Source of the DNA: Mytilus edulis
Lineage: Eukaryota; Mollusca; Bivalvia; Mytilida; Mytilidae
Direction of reading: 5' to 3'
Assembly (NCBI RefSeq): GCF_963676685.1
Contig: NC_092354.1
Span: 12,158,746 to 12,222,745 of the forward strand
Length of the DNA: 64,000 nucleotides
The notes under the pieces are model-generated. The model was not told where the DNA came from and did no database searches. It saw only the letters and a program-made list of their open reading frames with translations. Both the position numbers and the translations under genes were made by a program. This document shows positions 24,101-35,459 of the stretch, piece by piece. How positions within the stretch are numbered: position 1 is the stretch's first letter; every line of letters begins with the position of its first letter.

Positions 24101-25672
24101 AATAAACTCATCATAAACTGGATTGAAATTTGGATTTGCACCAGACGCGCGTTTCGTCTACAACAGACGCTCGAACAGAAATAAGTTGAAAATGCCAAAT
24201 AAAGAACGAAGTTGAAGAGCATTGCGGACCAAAATTCCTAAACGTTTTGCCAAATACAGCTTCTGTAAAAGAGGGACGAAAGATACCAGAGGGACAGTCA
24301 AACTCATAAATCGACAATAAACTGACAACGCCATGGCTAAAAATGAAAAGGACAAACAGACAAACAATAGTACACATAACACAACATAGAAAACTAAAGA
24401 ATAAACAACACGAACCCCACCAAAAAATAGGGGTGATCTCAGATGCTCCAGAAGGGTAAGCAGATCCTGCTCCACATTCTGTAATCTATTCCTGAGGAAG
24501 AAAAGCCTTACTATTCCTAAAATTGAAAATTGAACAGTTAATTTATAATTACGACCATCTCAATAAAAATTCATTGCAATACAGAAGTGTTTCACGTCTC
24601 TCATTTTTCATATATACTAGATCGTTGTTTTTATTTTTGGAGCCCCTTATATAGCTTGCTGCACGGTGTGAGCTTGGAAGGATCCGCGTTGATGCCTGCA
24701 CTTTGATCTATAATTGTTGACATTTGACAAATTGTTACATGGATGAAGAGTTGTCTAATTGGAACTCAAACCATATTTTTTGTCTATTATACATCAGTTA
24801 ATTTGTAACACATACATTAAAGGGATTTTTACTTTCTAGAGTTCTGTCTTCATTGTTGTGGACCTCCACCATGTTGTAATACCTGTGATCGTAAGTAGAG
24901 ATGTACTCAGCTTCATAGTTTGTATATAATGTGTGCGATAAGTCAATAATAAGTTTCGTTTATGAGTACCTCGTATTCGTCAAAACCAGTTATAATAACA
25001 TGGCGCTGTTTAAATAAACTCATCATAGATACCAGGATTGAAATTTTGCATTTTTGACATACACGCGTTTCGTCTATAAAAAAAATCATCAGTGACGCTC
25101 GAATAGAAAATTTGAAAAGGTCAAATAAAGAAGGAAGTAAAAGAGTTTAAAACGCATTGATGGTACCAGGGTTATTTTTGTTTAAATATTTTTATATAAT
25201 ATTTTTTTGTATTTCCGCACGATCGTTATAGTTATATACATTGTATACGCAATAGTGGTAGTAAAAAATTTGTCAGGTAAGGCAACATACAAAATTCAAA
25301 GACATATAGTACCTAAAAGGAAAAACAGAAACAAATAATCGCAATTTGAGGGTTTATAAAACTAGCTGGTAACTTGGGAAAGCCTATTTGGTCTGTTACG
25401 ATAATTTGTTTCCTTTTACTACCAAAATGCATTTTTCAAATTATTTCGTTTGATTAAAGTATACTTTCACTACTTCCTAACAACTAGGATACACGTACTT
25501 TTACTCTGTTTCAGAAATCTCGAATCCTGGGTTTTGTCCACTTGTACCACCGGGTACTATCGGTACTTGTGTTGTAGAATGCAGTAGTGACGAGGGTTGT
25601 CCAAGTGATAAAAAATGTTGCTCAAACGGTTGTGGACGTGTCTGTACCGTTCCAATAAATCCTAGTAAATAA
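21165..25672 (+). CDS. Gene B: secreted Kunitz-WAP protein
   Basis: Exons 21165-21212, 23624-23807, 24840-24890 and 25515-25672 (stop taa 25670-25672) join in frame to 441 nt, 146 aa. Residues 1-16 ([16 protein letters not shown]) are a signal peptide. Residues 23-73 are a Kunitz/BPTI domain with cysteines 23, 32, 48, 56, 69 and 73 in the classical spacing; the residue after the second cysteine (P1) is Lys33, typical of trypsin-type inhibitors. Residues 78-94 (own 51-nt exon) are a linker with six cysteines ([15 protein letters not shown]). Residues 99-140 are a WAP domain (NPGFCP start, [16 protein letters not shown] core, eight cysteines). The protein is probably an extracellular serine-protease inhibitor with two inhibitory domains; this is inferred from the families. 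Intron 1 carries a second signal exon and a LINE fragment; introns 2 and 3 carry dispersed repeats. Donors are all gtaagt. Confidence 0.88.
21236..21283 (+). other. Duplicated signal-peptide exon of gene B
   Basis: A 71-bp tandem duplication copies exon 1 and its donor. This 48-nt copy encodes [16 protein letters not shown], ends in phase 0 and is followed by gtaagt, so it could splice to the Kunitz exon. The TATA box is not included in the duplication. It keeps an open frame with mostly conservative changes. Confidence 0.8.
21425..21545. repeat. TGACGTCA-rich repeat
   Basis: Three TGACGTCA palindromes (near 21455, 21493 and 21525) within 80 bp, with aaaaaggcgaccatatctca between. A related copy lies at 39055-39145. 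The octamer equals the CREB/ATF site, but here it belongs to a repeat. Confidence 0.75.
21612..23140 (+). pseudogene. 5'-truncated LINE (non-LTR retrotransposon) in intron 1 of gene B
   Basis: A broken reading frame gives the C-terminal half of a reverse transcriptase. YTNDLLNEL is followed by SFADDVV (catalytic FADD block), then [11 protein letters not shown] and TKHLGI. A second piece, 22329-22715, follows after a frameshift. A third, 22752-23015, has a zinc-knuckle-like CNLCG...H...C motif. The 3' end has a small hairpin (tctcctttaggagga), then aataaagtatgatgatg as a simple tail. Stops and frameshifts show it is dead. It is oriented with the host gene. The clade is not certain; CR1, Jockey or RTE-like are all possible. 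Confidence 0.85.
24108..24475 (+). repeat. Dispersed repeats A and B in intron 2 of gene B
   Basis: Repeat A (ccagacgcgcgtttcgtcta, then ccaaaattcctaaacgtttt) to about 24265 is followed directly by repeat B (cagagggacagtcaaactca, aacacgaaccccaccaaaaa). Confidence 0.85.
24620..24770 (-). repeat. Dispersed repeat C, reversed fragment
   Basis: gcttgctgcacggtgtgagc and atggatgaagagttgtctaa match the reverse of family C; a sister copy lies at 29290-29450. Confidence 0.7.
25017..25160 (+). repeat. Dispersed repeat A in intron 3 of gene B
   Basis: aggattgaaattttgcattt, cacgcgtttcgtctataaaa and catcagtgacgctcgaatag. Confidence 0.85.
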
Positions 25673-25749
25673 TGAGTGTATGTATTCTATTTTTTTAATC
25701 AATATATGCAATGGGTAATCAAATGAAATCAATATGAACATGGAAAAGA

Positions 25750-25760
25750 AATAAAATAAA
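25750..25760 (+). promoter_or_regulatory. Polyadenylation signals of gene B
   Basis: Two overlapping AATAAA hexamers about 80 bp after the gene B stop. Confidence 0.55.
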
Positions 25761-26046
25761 ATATGGTATTAACAAAAATGCACAATTGGTAAGGATCGGT
25801 TCAAAATATACAAAAAAAATAACCAAATCCTTATTTCGTTTGGTAAACTAAACCGTTTTCTAAGTAGCACAAAAAAAATGTTTGACAGCTGCGTACAAAC
25901 TTGCTGTTTAGATTTCTGTTATTTTTATTTATACTCTACTACAATATATACATTTTAGCTGCTTAAATACAATTTTATTATATAATGTTATGCAATAAAC
26001 ATATATTCACCCTGCTATTAGTTTTTCAAATTATTAAATATGTAAA

Positions 26047-26300
26047 TGTAAAAGAACGGCGACAGATACCAGAAGGACAGTAAAACTCATAGATCGAAAT
26101 AAAATGACAACGCCATGGCTAAAAAAATAAAAAGACAAACAGACAAATAATAGTATAAAAAGACACAACATGGAAAACTAAAGACTAAGCAACACGAACC
26201 CCACCAAAACCTGGGTGTGATCTGAGGTGCTCTAAAATGGTAAGCAGATCTTGTTCCACATGTGGCACCCGTTGCTTTTGCTCATGTTATCACAAACCCG
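26047..26300 (+). repeat. Dispersed repeat B
   Basis: gataccagaaggacagtaaa, atgacaacgccatggctaaa and taagcagatcttgttccaca. It continues to about 26400 with a degenerate second piece. Confidence 0.85.
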
Positions 26301-26877
26301 GTTAGCAGTCTCATTCGGATGGATAAGCACATCCTGCTGCACATATGGCATATAATCTCATGTATATACTTCATGGGGAAGACACGGGAATAGTCAAACT
26401 TTTCTAGGATATTTTTGTACGCTTCGACTTATAACAATACTGAATTTGTTCTATTTGATTCGATATATTCCTCCATTTCACGCTCGCTAATGCTCATTCT
26501 GAAATATCCACAAATAAAATGCCTAACCATGTTAGCATAGAGTATGGCATGAATGAACTATTTCTTTATTCAATTTTTTTAATAAAGCATGTTTAATTTT
26601 GTAGCAACCTGTCACATCGGAAAACACCCGCTTTGCATTTTTTTTGGAGCGTGGTCCTAAATAATGTCCTAAGGATTATTACTGATGGATTGCTGTTTGC
26701 TGTCGATGAAGTATTATTTCTAAAATAAATTGATTTTGATAAAACAAATGTTGTTTCTTAATCAGTAACAGGAAAGATTGAAGGAGTCTATCAACAGCAA
26801 ACTTGACATAAAAAATGCACAAAGCACAAGTGACGAGTTTATATTAAACAGGTTCTATATTAAACTATCAGCTTTCC

Positions 26878-26985
26878 CATGGAAAACAACTGTGCCCCTC
26901 TTCTTGTCGGCCTGATCCATTACTCTTATGAGGCTGACTTCATACAAAACAAATCTGAGAAAGAAAGAGAAGAATGTAATAAATG
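26878..26985 (+). pseudogene. Penelope-like reverse transcriptase scrap
   Basis: Translates to ENNCAPLLVGLIHYSYEADF, the decayed counterpart of the GIPMGTKCAPLFSDLF block at 55620-55690. Only about 100 bp is left. Confidence 0.7.
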
Positions 26986-27179
26986 TTATGAACCTCATCG
27001 ATGTTGGAAAAACTGTTAAAATAAGGAGTCTTATATTTTGGACATAATGTACGCGATGAGTTCATTGTCAATTTTTGTCAATAAGTATGTCGTTTTCGTC
27101 AAAACCAGTTTATATCACATTCGCTTGATACAACAACTCATTGATGGTACCAGGCTTGTTTTTGTCTAAATATCTTTTA

Positions 27180-27260
27180 TTTATAACGAATATATTACTT
27201 TTAGTCATGGCGTCGTCATTTTATTTTCGATTAATGAGTTTGAATGTCCCTCCGGTAATA
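27180..27260 (-). repeat. Dispersed repeat B fragment
   Basis: agtcatggcgtcgtcatttt and gtttgaatgtccctccggta are the reverse of the gacagtcaaactcat...gccatggct part of family B. Confidence 0.65.
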
Positions 27261-27724
27261 TGGTATCTTAATCTTCTCCAAAACACTGCACTACAGTGCA
27301 TTTTGTTATTTTCTTACCATAGTTAATGCAATCGGAATATTTTATAGCCTTCAAGTATTAAAAGAGATGTAAATACTTGTGATAATATTTAGAATAAAGG
27401 TTATCTTGAACAATGGTTGATCATCCACATTTGCATCAATGCAGCAATTTTCTTATTTTGTCTGTTATCTAAAGTGACCCTAATCTAGACTCGTCATAGA
27501 AGGAACACAATTTGAACAATCTTCTATACAATCACTTGGTTTAACACTCTAAATCATTTGTATGCTGGTGGTTTAACTGTTCGTCTTTCTGTACTTACGA
27601 ATTTAGATTAAGTCATGGTAGTAGCATTGCGTTGGGCTGGATTGCAATGCAGCAACACGGTCGTCTGTTGTAAACCATTGTACAATATTGAGACATTTTT
27701 GACAGACTTTGTATTCGTAGATGG

Positions 27725-28270
27725 AGACGAAAACCAAAAAGTAAAATCACAAATATACTGATCTCCGAGGAAAATTCAAAACGGAAAGTTCCTAATCAAA
27801 TGGCAAAATCAAAAGCTCAAATACATCAAACCAATGGATAAAAATGTCATATTCCCGACTTATATAGACAATTTCTTATGTAGGAAATGGTGGATTAAAT
27901 CTAGTTTTATAGTCAACATTAAATTTCATGATCCGATGAGAGTTTAAGCGATTTCATATAGCTTGTCATACATATTCACTGATCATAATGGTCTCCGGAG
28001 AGGTAAACGACAAGCGATCAATTACTGTGCAAAAAGTAAAATCACAAAAATACTGAACTCAGAGGAAAATCTAATCGGAAAGTCTATAATCACATGGCAA
28101 AATCAAATGACAAAACACATCAAAAACGAATTGACAAGAAATGTCATATTCCTCACTTGGTTTTAAAGCGCTAAGCCTCTCAATTAGATGACAGTCTCAT
28201 CAAATTCTGTTATATTTACAATGATGCGTGAACTAAACAGACATAAGAAATAAAATAGTCAAAATATGGA
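27725..28270 (+). repeat. Two adjacent copies of dispersed repeat F
   Basis: First copy about 27735-27910 (atactgatctccgaggaaaa, caaaacggaaagttcctaat). Second copy about 28030-28270 (atactgaactcagaggaaaa, then acaatgatgcgtgaactaaa). A reversed scrap follows at 28560-28645. Confidence 0.8.
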
Positions 28271-28879
28271 TTCGCTGTTAAATTAATTAAAGTCGTTTAA
28301 AGTCATTTATTTTCAACATATCAGAAAAATAAATTAGTCAGTTTTGTCAATTTTCAGACTATACCACAGCGGTTAGTTCTATTTGATTTTGACATTTTCT
28401 TGCAGTTAACTAACTTCAGCTCATTACTTTTCATACATTCAGGTTGAAGTGATCAGGCAAAATAACAACTCCTCAACAGTGTTACATAGACAGAACAGAT
28501 CACATCTGACTGCAAGCGAAGTATCTAAACTGAATTTATTGATCTAAAAATTGACTGAAAGACTGAAAATAAGGGACTTTCCGATATGACGTTTCCTTGG
28601 AGTTCGGTATTTTTGTTATTTTACTTTACAAGAGCTATTCAGATCAACATTTGTTTACTACATGTTGTTGAACTTAAAATAGTATATTAGCCCTCACGTA
28701 ATTCAAAAATACATGTGGTTACCCTTTTAATTTATGGTGGTGATGTTATTTGTCTAATTCATGTTTTATATGAAATGTCATCAATCATGGCGTAAACAAA
28801 CACGGATCTTAAAACAAATGTAGAAAACATCTTTCATGAATATTTAACACAAAGGCGTTAACATTATTTTACCTGTCAA

Positions 28880-28886
28880 TATAAAG
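28880..28886 (+). promoter_or_regulatory. TATA box of gene C
   Basis: tataaag 52 bp before the ATG, preceded by attttacctgtcaa. Gene D has ttttttacctgtgt before its own TATA box, so the core promoters are related. Confidence 0.65.
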
Positions 28887-28931
28887 ATAAGACGATCTCC
28901 CGATTTTTTTTGTCTTACCATACGCATAATA

Positions 28932-31333
28932 ATGTGGCCAATTTGGATATTAATCGTTTGTGTTGTTGGTAGCGTCAACTGTAATGGTAAGTCTTATGGG
29001 TCATGTTTCAGAATAATTCAATTTAAAACTACTCTAAATATCAGCTCCACAATGTTAAATCTTTGCCGGGATTCAAACTTGTGCTTTTGGTAGGCAACAC
29101 CACATGTACAGTGTCCATCTCTCTAGAACTCTAGGCAACCTAGATTGAACTTAAAAATTCAGATTTCAGTGGACTTGTGTAACCTTTCCTCATCTGTAGA
29201 ATCTAGACAACATGATATATTACGCATGCAATGTAATTGATTACAGATTAGCCAAATATCGATAGTGAAGGATCTAAGATTAAGTTAAAGATATATATAA
29301 TGTTGGCGCCCTTTTAAGCTTGCTGTTAGGTGCGAGCTAAGGCTCTGTTTTTAAGACCGTACTTTGATCTATAATGATTTACTTTTATAAATTGTGACTT
29401 AGATGGAGGGTTGTCTCATTGGATTCACCACATCTTATATCTATTTATAAAGACACTTTATCTTATTTTGATTACGTTCTTCATTAGAAGTTCTGCATTG
29501 TTATCCGAGTTACTTTTGCTTGTTAAAGAAACAGAAGCAAATTGGAATCTGAATTGATAAAACTTTCAACTGAAATGGTGTCATTCTCATTAAATGAAAT
29601 ATATTATTGAAATCAAATATCTTAATGGAGTCAGGTAAATATAAATAACTTGTTTATTCTTCCAACAGTCTGTCAAAAAGGAAGACCAAAAGGTCATTGT
29701 GGACTAGAACCGGGTGGTGCATCATGCCAATGGGGATATTATTGTAGGGACTCAGTATGCTGCCCGATTCGTAAGTAGTCAAAAGGAAGTTACTCGATAC
29801 CAAAACATTGTTTAGGGGATAGACTTTCGGTAGGATGGATAACTCCTATGTTTTAGGTCACATGCGTATGTTTGACCCTCTCTATTTTGATATTGATTAA
29901 TAATCTCTGTTACATATTGTTTGCATTTAATAAGTACATACATATAATTGAACCAGCATCAGTGAGAATTGGACAGCTTACCCTCAGATATTATGAAGAG
30001 AAGAAAGGGTGCTTTATAGGAAACGTCAAAAATACAAGGCTAAGGTTTAATTACGTCAGAAAGGTATTTACAAATACATCACCGATGAAGCACATATATA
30101 AACAGTTAGAATTTGTATATTAATGCGAATTGCAGACTAAAACCCGAAATTTCACAAGAGGTTGTGTACACTCAGGTCTAGGCCCTCTATATTATGAAGT
30201 GTATGGATTTCAAATCCAAGTATGCACTATTCTAACGACGCATATGATCTAAGTATATTGTTATTTATGTTTTTACTAACATTTCACCGGGTACTTTAAA
30301 ACAAATAAAGCAATATATCTTGGACAATTATCAAATAAAAGCAATGAACAAAAATTAGGTATAGGTAATTGCGCAATGGCAATACAATATGTTCATAAAC
30401 CATGTATGGTATCATTTTGTTTCAATCGCAGGGTGAGGTTTATATTCAACATGTCTATTATATGGGAATATTTTTAAATACTGTTTGCATGTACCATCAT
30501 ATACAAACCACTATGAAATGAAATGTTGTCAAATAAGAATTGTGAAACAAAAAATGTCATATACATATACATATATTTGTAAACTACTATAAATAAATGC
30601 GCATTTCTCTTGCAGTATATACACACATGAAAAAGACGAAATGTAAAACGTATTAAAAAATGTATCTATCCATTTACAAGGTATAAAATGTTTCCGCTTT
30701 ATCTGTTGTTGTTGCTTTTAATGATTGACTAATTTTGTATTTGATAGCTTGTAAATATGGCGATCCGCACCCGTCTCGTACCTGTGGAATGATTGTCGGA
30801 TCAAATAATTGTCCGTATGGATATAATTGTATTGGAGGGCCTGCTGATGAATACTTTGCCTGCTGTCCAAATGGGAAAAGAGGTAGTTCATTATTTTAGT
30901 CAACATTAAAGATCAGGGCATACACATGTAGAAAATATCCGTCTCATTCCTATTTTTTTTTACCTTTGCGAAAAAGAAATGCATGTGAACGTCCCACTCA
31001 AGGATATTATTGTGTTCGAAACATCAATTATTAGGATGTAAAAAGGTAAATCACAAAAATACTGAACTCCGGGGGAAATTCAAAACGAAAAGTCTCTAAT
31101 CAAATGATAAAACACATCAAATAAACGAACAACAACTGACTTGGTATAGGCATTCTCAAATTTAGAAAATGTTGGATATATAGTTTTACGCTTATATTTC
31201 GATATATTCGTGTTTACATGTTTTAGATATGTTTAATAATATGCTAAACATCAAATTGTACTTTTAACATTATTTTGAATAAATAAATATAAACCTATAA
31301 CAGTTGACGTAATTTTATTTCACAGCTGGCTAA
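28932..31333 (+). CDS. Gene C: secreted protein with two lustrin-like cysteine modules
   Basis: Exons 28932-28986 (55 nt), 29669-29770 (102 nt), 30748-30882 (135 nt) and 31326-31333 (8 nt, ending taa) join in phase 1 to 300 nt, 99 aa. Residues 1-17 are a signal peptide (MWPIWILIVCVVGSV core). Module 1, residues 20-51, has six cysteines (CQKGRPKGHC ... CRDSVCCP). Module 2, residues 54-93, has six cysteines (CKYGDPHPSRTC, CPYGYNC, CCPNG). The pattern C-x2-G-x-P...C...C-P-x-G-Y-x-C...CCP matches the lustrin-type cysteine-rich repeat known from nacre proteins and extracellular inhibitors. The assignment rests on spacing only, and the function is unknown. Each module is one exon with phase 1 on both sides, which allows duplication. 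The stop codon sits in an 8-nt coding end that begins ctggctaa, like gene D. Confidence 0.83.
29290..29450 (-). repeat. Dispersed repeat C fragment in gene C intron 1
   Basis: gcttgctgttaggtgcgagc and tagatggagggttgtctcat, sister of 24620-24770. Confidence 0.7.
31045..31205 (+). repeat. Dispersed repeat F in gene C last intron
   Basis: gtaaatcacaaaaatactga and aaacgaaaagtctctaatca. Confidence 0.75.
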
Positions 31334-31769
31334 TCCAACTCAATAATCGGCTACATTGGTATTTCAAAAGTGCATCATGATGTCAGGAGAAAAGAACAAG
31401 AATGCATGGTTGTTATTATAGATGTGAATAGCTTGTTAACTGACTGTTTTATCGACAAAATATATTATGTCAACCATTTCATCAATACACTATATTTTCA
31501 ATTATGTATCTATCTGATAGCACTTGGTCATATTTCCGTATACATTTATTTAATGAAATTTATGGGGATTCATCTTCAAGAAGATCACTTTTACTCTTTA
31601 AGAAAAATGCTAGTGTTTAAATATTATGATGCATGGGTTCGATAGATAGACTTGTCAACATGTATGTGTTATCTAACGCATATCATCAGCCCAGTAGTTA
31701 GCACTTCGGTGGACATGAATATCAATTATATGGTTATTTTTATAAATTTACTGTTTGCAAAAGTGTGCA

Positions 31770-31908
31770 TTATTCAAAATACTGAGGATTTTCTTGTCCC
31801 AGGCATAAATTAACTTAGCCGTATTTGGCATAACGTTTTGGAATTTTTGGTTCCCAATGCTCTTCAACTTTGTACTTGTTGGCTTTCTAACTATTTTGAT
31901 TTTGAGTC
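31770..31908 (-). repeat. Dispersed repeat A, left half, interrupted
   Basis: cttagccgtatttggcataa and caatgctcttcaactttgta belong to reversed family A. The element resumes at 32637 with tagacgaaacgcatgtatgg, so the CpG-rich element between them was inserted into it. Confidence 0.8.
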
Positions 31909-32636
31909 TTATGCTGGCGTCACACATTGGCTTATAGACCGACGTGCACTAGACCTACAGGGAAAATTGACAAAATCTGTATACGTTAGGTGCACGCAAG
32001 AGGAACGCTAAGCAATCGTTAAACGCGCGTTGCATAAGTTTGAGGTACGTCGAAATGCATAGGTATTCGCTTGGTGAACTTTGAAACTCCCTGAACCTTT
32101 TTACAGCATACAAATTTTCATCTAGCTCAAGAGTTTGTGAAGCGTATACCTGTTCGCTACACGCATGTAATACATACACTACAAGCGCGCTGAAAAGGCT
32201 ACAGATAAGTTTGAGACACGTTTAGGACACGTTGTATACGCTTCAAGATCGTTTGACTGTTACTTTAACGTATGCGGGGCGTGTTTTTAACAAACACCCT
32301 ATAACTACACTTCCAAGAAACGCCATTAGCACGGATAAACATCCCAGATACGACCGTGACACGTCTCAAATATGTTTACGGGACGTTTTCCTTCGTAGCG
32401 TGATTTTTTTATCTACATTAGAAAAACGCTAGACATACTTCATTTGAACGCACGATATTCTTATGTACGCCTCTCGTACACCATAAACACGTTTAAAGCT
32501 CGTTGTACACACAATACTGATATGATTGGCAAGTTGAATGCGTCCAAAAGTACTACCGTATTGGCAGCTTACATGTTTTTTTATCACGCCCGGCGTACTT
32601 TGGCGCTATACCCTGATGTGTGACACATGTATTATG
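31909..32636. mobile_element. CpG-rich non-autonomous element nested in repeat A
   Basis: The 718-bp insert (31914-32631) is flanked by TTATG on both sides (31909-31913 and 32632-32636), a probable target-site duplication. Its ends carry inverted gtcacacat and atgtgtgac. It is far richer in CG dinucleotides than its surroundings (many acgt, gcgt and cgcg). Degenerate internal copies of a motif like gacacgtt-gtatacgctt occur. There is no long coding frame. Confidence 0.65.
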
Positions 32637-32700
32637 TAGACGAAACGCATGTATGGCGTATTAAAATATAAGCTTGATTCTTTTGATAACTACTAACGTC
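32637..32700 (-). repeat. Dispersed repeat A, right half
   Basis: tagacgaaacgcatgtatgg, then cttttgataactactaacg. It completes the interrupted copy at 31770. Confidence 0.75.
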
Positions 32701-32764
32701 ATTACTCACAAATTGTTTTATGAAATGTTAGATATTTATTGTAAAGTTTGATTGATGATCAATT

Positions 32765-33330
32765 TGTGATAGAAAAGAGGTAATACAATTGAGAATGGAA
32801 TTGGGGAATGTGTCAATGAATTACCTACCCGACAATAGAACTGACAACAGCAGGTCACCAATAGGTCTTCAATGCAGCGAGAGACTCCTGCACCCGGAGT
32901 CGTTCTGCATCTGGCCCCTAAACAAATATATATACTAGTTCAGTGATAATGGACGTCATACTAAACTCCAAATTATACACAAGAAACTAAAATAAAAAAT
33001 CCTAAAAGACTAACAAAGGCCAGAGGCTCCTGACTTCGGACAGGCGCAAAAATGCGGCGGGGTTAAACATGTTTTTTTTTAGATACATTTAGCCAATGTA
33101 GAAAGTACACGCATAACAATACGCACAGTAAAATTCAGTTGAAGAGAAGTCCGAGTCCGATGCCAGAAGAGGTAACAAAAGAATATAAACAAAATGACAT
33201 TAAACAGACTACTAACAGTTACTGACAGACCTCAATTAAACTGATTGAAAGGTTATGTCTTCATCATATGAATATCAGACACAATCCCTCCCGTTAGGGG
33301 TTAAGTATTATACCATCATTATATGTATGA
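32765..33330 (+). repeat. Dispersed repeat E, near full length
   Basis: Runs from ttgagaatggaattggggaa through aataggtcttcaatgcagcg to cctcccgttaggggttaagt. The reversed copy at 46697-47266 covers the same span. Confidence 0.85.
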
Positions 33331-33844
33331 GAAGAACATAACCCGTGTCATGCCAATGCATTTTCTTTTATGTGCGGCCGTCCCGTTCAAAATATAAAAC
33401 TTTGAAAATTAAATACATGTACCAATTAAAAGTTTGATTCAGATAAAGTTGTGTATTGAAAATAAAAATGGGATATTTTTTAGGGGGCGCGGTGTCTTAG
33501 GTCCACATAACATATATAATATGTATATTTCAAATATACATGTATATGTATCAACACTTCCTAAATAACGAGTTTGTAAATATTAGCCTGCGTGACGTAA
33601 AAACTACGAATAAAAAAAAGAATTAAATGAGGTTGAATCATTGATTTGTATATCAATAAATACATCAGGGATAGTTGAACTTATTTTGACAAAACAGAAA
33701 AAAACTTATTGCTAATAGCACCATTCTATTTCAAAACTCTTCTTATATGAACATTTCGTCCTTGAACATAATTACTTATTTATATATTGTCTACATGGCA
33801 GAAAATTCCTCTCTTACTTACCTCAACTTACCTCAAATATCTGT

Positions 33845-34115
33845 AAAAAAAAACTCAGAGGAAAGTCAAAACAGAAAGTCCCTAGGCTAATCACATGGCA
33901 AAATCAAATGAAAAAACTCATCAAATACGAATGGACACCAACTGTCATATTCCTGACTTGGTACAGGCATTTTCAAATGTAGAAATTGGTGGATTAAACC
34001 TGGTTTTATAGCGCTAAACCTCTCACTTTGTACGACAGACTGATCAAATTCCGTTATATTTACAATGATGCGTGAACTAAACAGACCTAATAAATAAATG
34101 GTCAAAATATGGGTA
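33845..34115 (+). repeat. Dispersed repeat F
   Basis: gtcaaaacagaaagtcccta, ggtacaggcattttcaaatg and ttacaatgatgcgtgaacta. Confidence 0.85.
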
Positions 34116-34510
34116 CAGCAGTCATCATCGTGTTACAATTGCAAAAGAAACAATTTCGCGTGTCTGACGTTTTTTCAATACATCTCGTGAGGGTTTTTGT
34201 CAGATATTAACGCATGTTAAAATTAATATGTAACATGCAGGTTAAAATGTGTATATAATTCATTTTACAAATTGTGTTGAGGGAGATAATTGCAGTCATA
34301 TCAAATATATAGAATAATATCCTTTTTTGTTTGTTTTTGAGACTGACTTTATCAGCAATAATATCAACGAGCTCGGTAGGGCGAGCTGACAATTGAGTTG
34401 ATGAAGTCGGAATCAAAAAATAAAATGCCATTATTCTTTTTGTCGGCAATTTATCTTAACTTTTTTGGTTGAAAATATGAAGTAAAATGAAATATATTTT
34501 TAAAAACTAT

Positions 34511-35070
34511 TTAAGGGGGTTCGCGGGTCTAAATCATTTATATAGGATTTTTCTATATTTTTCTATAAATGAACTTTGTCTTATAGTTAATAGAAAAATA
34601 AAATTAAAAAGTAGGGTGACCGTTCATTTGCGCTCACAATCTGCCTTTGAAAGAAGCATACATTTTTGTAAAGGTGTTTTTTTTCTGTTGAAGTAAGAGG
34701 AGAAATAAAGGTAATATCGAAATAAAAAAAAAAATTTATTACAGAAATCGCTAAAATTTTACAATAATTTAGTTTAAGTACAGCTTATATGGAAATTATA
34801 TTAAAAATGATAGGTCACCGATGAGTTGAAAAAGATATTTCAATTTTAGAGCCAAAAAATGGCATTTTTCCACCAAAGGGAGATAATTTAGAACTTTTTC
34901 AATGATGTATACATTTTGAAAGTCATCTGGGGCCAACACGAATTGATTGTTTTGAATGATTTTTGTACCACATGATAAAGTAACAACTACAAAATGAAAT
35001 AAATAAAATTTGTAATGAAAAACAAATGTTTGATTTTTTTTGAAATTTTTATACCCTCGAGCCTCCTTAA
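34511..35070. mobile_element. TTAA-flanked MITE
   Basis: TTAA at 34511-34514 and 35067-35070 brackets a 552-bp sequence. The ends are inverted: gggggttcgcgggtctaaat on the left, and ggaggctcgagggtataaaa read inward from the right. This is the arrangement of piggyBac-type non-autonomous elements. A 111-codon minus frame (34796-35131) crosses the right end and is not a gene. Confidence 0.75.
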
Positions 35071-35459
35071 CGCGGACAAAACAAAATGTGAGTCTTCTGT
35101 ACTGAAACATGACGCATATTTCGAGTTTCAAATCCTGTCAATTATCTTAGACATATAAAATGGTAAGATCCAATGGGAAAATGTTCAAAGCGCCGATGAA
35201 TTATATAATTTTCTAATTTTTTTTATAAATTCCTTGTAATGAAGGATATGGACAAAACGTTGCACACTAATAAGAAACGACAATAACTTAAACGTGGGCA
35301 TGTCACTTTCGTTGTTGATGTATAATGTAATGTAATCCTGTATGAAATATGATAGCCCATAAAAGTTGTGGTTTCATAGAGGATATCCTGCAAGAATATA
35401 AATGTGTTGTCCATGAAGGTATAAACCATAATAAATAATTTAAAATTTGTTATCATTGT

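Noticed and set aside
24111..24475. Two minus-strand frames of 88 and 105 codons.
   Set aside because: They lie wholly within dispersed repeats A and B in an intron of gene B.
31370..31645. 91-codon frame just after gene C.
   Set aside because: It lies in the presumed 3' UTR, related to the gene D 3' UTR at DNA level but not at protein level.
34796..35131. 111-codon minus frame.
   Set aside because: It crosses the right TTAA border of a MITE, so the frame is accidental.
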